25,000 nucleotides of DNA from Symbiodinium natans. Lineage: Eukaryota > Sar > Dinophyceae > Suessiales > Symbiodiniaceae. The stretch lies in contig CAJNDS010000935.1 of NCBI GenBank assembly GCA_905221605.1, positions 197,501 to 222,500 of the forward strand, read 5' to 3'. A program made the translations under genes and the position numbers. Below, in pieces: positions 23,936 through 25,000 of the stretch (its first letter is position 1; every line of letters begins with the position of its first letter). Under the pieces are notes generated by a model. The model worked only from the letters and a program-made list of their open reading frames with translations. It was not told the origin of the DNA and did not search any database.

Positions 23936-24145
23936 GCCCTCCCGGCCAGCGTTGGCGTCTACGTCGTGCATGACATGCTTCGGCGCGAGATGGAGCCATT
24001 CTCCAAGGTGAAGACAAGTGCAAACGTCGCACATTTTGGCAGGGCAAGCCTGCCATTGCCGAGGTTTCCATCGCCGTGGTTGGTGACGAGCTCGCCGCAA
24101 CTTGAAGACAATCTACTTGTCAAAGCTGGCAGGGACCGCCATTGA
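23936..24145 (+). other. Open segment of 69 codons, possible exon
   Basis: Open from a TGA at 23933 to a TGA at 24143 on the plus strand, in non-repetitive DNA, with protein-like pieces (VYVVHDMLRREMEPFSKVKT, NVAHFGRASLPLP). The first ATG is internal. No family is recognised. It is more convincing than the segments between telomeric tracts because it is longer, but still only suggestive. Confidence 0.3.
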
Positions 24146-24192
24146 ACATCAAGGCTTTGAAATGGACGTGGCCAAGAAGGGTTTGTTTCAAT

Positions 24193-24210
24193 GTGGTAGT
24201 CGACTACCAC
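24193..24210. repeat. Perfect 18-bp palindrome
   Basis: GTGGTAGTCGACTACCAC equals its own reverse complement. A protein-binding site or chance; no context decides. Confidence 0.6.
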
Positions 24211-24299
24211 AGTCACTCGCGATTGGTCTCACAACTGGAAGAAAATCAGCTCAGTCAGTACGAAGACGAAAAAAGAAGCGTGTCACGGTATGCGTCCCT

Positions 24300-24590
24300 A
24301 AATGGCCCGCAAGCTCCAAAAAAAGCTCGCAAGACCCCCAAGTGCCTTTCGCAAAAGACCCACAAAAGCCCCAAAAGCCTACCAAGCCCACAGCGCCAAA
24401 AGCCCAAAGCCTAAACAAAGCTTAGCACGACTCATAAAAAGCCTAAAAGGCCCCACAAAACCCAAAAAGCCCTCGCAAAACCACCACACGCCTCACAAAA
24501 CCTCCACAAATCAAAAGCACCACAAGTCCCACCAGGCCCAAAAGACAAACCCGAGTTATATGTCGAGACAGCTGGCAAGCCGATTCTAAA
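24300..24590. repeat. C/A-rich low-complexity stretch (CACAAAAGCC-type words)
   Basis: Strong strand asymmetry: almost all A and C with recurring AAAAGCC and CCCAC words. Plus-strand frames give Lys/Pro/Ser-rich products of 90-107 codons, which I treat as composition-driven. Confidence 0.6.
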
Positions 24591-24753
24591 GTGAATCAAC
24601 CCAAAGCGACTTCATAGCAGGCCTTCCAGATCCCCTCCCCAAGCCGCCCAACTCTTCCAGCCCGTCCCCAAATCCCACAGCACCCCAGCCAGCCCCAAAT
24701 ACATCCAAAAACAAACAAGGTTAATTGATGCGTTTGATTTGAGTTCGGGGGTA

Positions 24754-24820
24754 CCAGGGGGTGTCCCCCTGCGCGGTCCAGCAGAGTCCTGGCGGAGGGC
24801 TCGGGGGGCAGCGCCCCCGA
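24754..24820. repeat. Pair of G/C hairpins
   Basis: CAGGGGGTGTCCCCCTG (24755-24771) and TCGGGGGGCAGCGCCCCCGA (24801-24820) each form a 7-bp stem. Their spacing suggests part of a structured dispersed repeat. Confidence 0.5.
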
Positions 24821-24901
24821 AACGGGGCGTCGATTTGAATTTTCTGGGACCCACTTCCAAAAACTAAAAACATAGTCCAAAAAACAAACAAAACTTCTCG
24901 G

Positions 24902-25000
24902 CTGTCCTCTTTGGAGGTTGCCCGGTGAAAAAACTCGAATAAGAGTTTTGTTTCACCGGGCAACCTTTGCTCGTACTGTCCTCTTTGGAGGGTTGCCCGG
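24902..25000. repeat. Hairpin-bearing tandem repeat, period 74 bp, cut by the window edge
   Basis: CTGTCCTCTTTGGAGG with GTTGCCCGG starts at 24902 and again at 24976 (one extra G). Inside the first unit, GGTTGCCCGGTGAAA (24916-24930) pairs perfectly with TTTCACCGGGCAACC (24951-24965), and inner AAACTC/GAGTTT also pair, giving a long hairpin with a 2-base bulge. The second unit runs off the window. Confidence 0.7.

Noticed and set aside
1-25000. Land-plant origin because of TTTAGGG
   Set aside because: The RCC1-like repeat type, the CCCH-bearing LTR element and the spliced-leader-like motif fit dinoflagellates better; TTTAGGG telomeres are also reported there.

Overview
This looks like nuclear DNA of a dinoflagellate, probably a Symbiodiniaceae-like species. 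Four signs agree: TTTAGGG/CCCTAAA telomere-type repeats scattered through the window, an RCC1-like repeat gene with the 'DGSVVTWG' unit that I associate with this group, a large LTR element encoding CCCH zinc fingers, and a near-match to the 3' part of the dinoflagellate spliced leader inside both LTRs. Homology statements are pattern recognition only; no search was run.

Layout. 1-815: telomere-like tracts and short unique segments. 816-2621 (minus): an intact ORF with a ubiquitin-like N-terminus and nine RCC1-like repeats, followed downstream by about three decayed repeats. 2622-4505: short unique pieces between telomere-like tracts. 4506-13359 (minus): a structurally complete LTR retrotransposon of about 8.85 kb. 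It has 292-bp LTRs differing at one base, a 5-bp target duplication inside a TTTAGGG tract, a copia-type half-tRNA-Met primer site and a polypurine tract. 13360-23280: more than twenty telomere-like islands in both orientations separated by unique segments of about 50-600 bp, several with a short open frame, plus homopolymers and small inverted repeats. 23281-25000: a degenerate AAAGCCCAAA-type tandem array, a possible small exon-like ORF, a C/A-rich low-complexity stretch, and a hairpin-bearing repeat at the right edge.

The main object is the LTR element. Its interior is almost entirely coding, but I find no protease, integrase, reverse transcriptase or RNase H. Four successive ORFs, each in the -1 frame relative to the one before, encode about 2,640 codons of RNA-binding-type modules: a WW domain, an S1/OB-like domain, a poly(A)-binding-protein-type MLLE domain, three CCCH fingers, a possible SAM-like segment, three more CCCH fingers and a Lys/Glu-rich tail. 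This suggests a recently mobilised, non-autonomous copia-type element that carries an mRNA-binding polyprotein instead of pol. The telomere-like sequence on both sides is the target into which it inserted.
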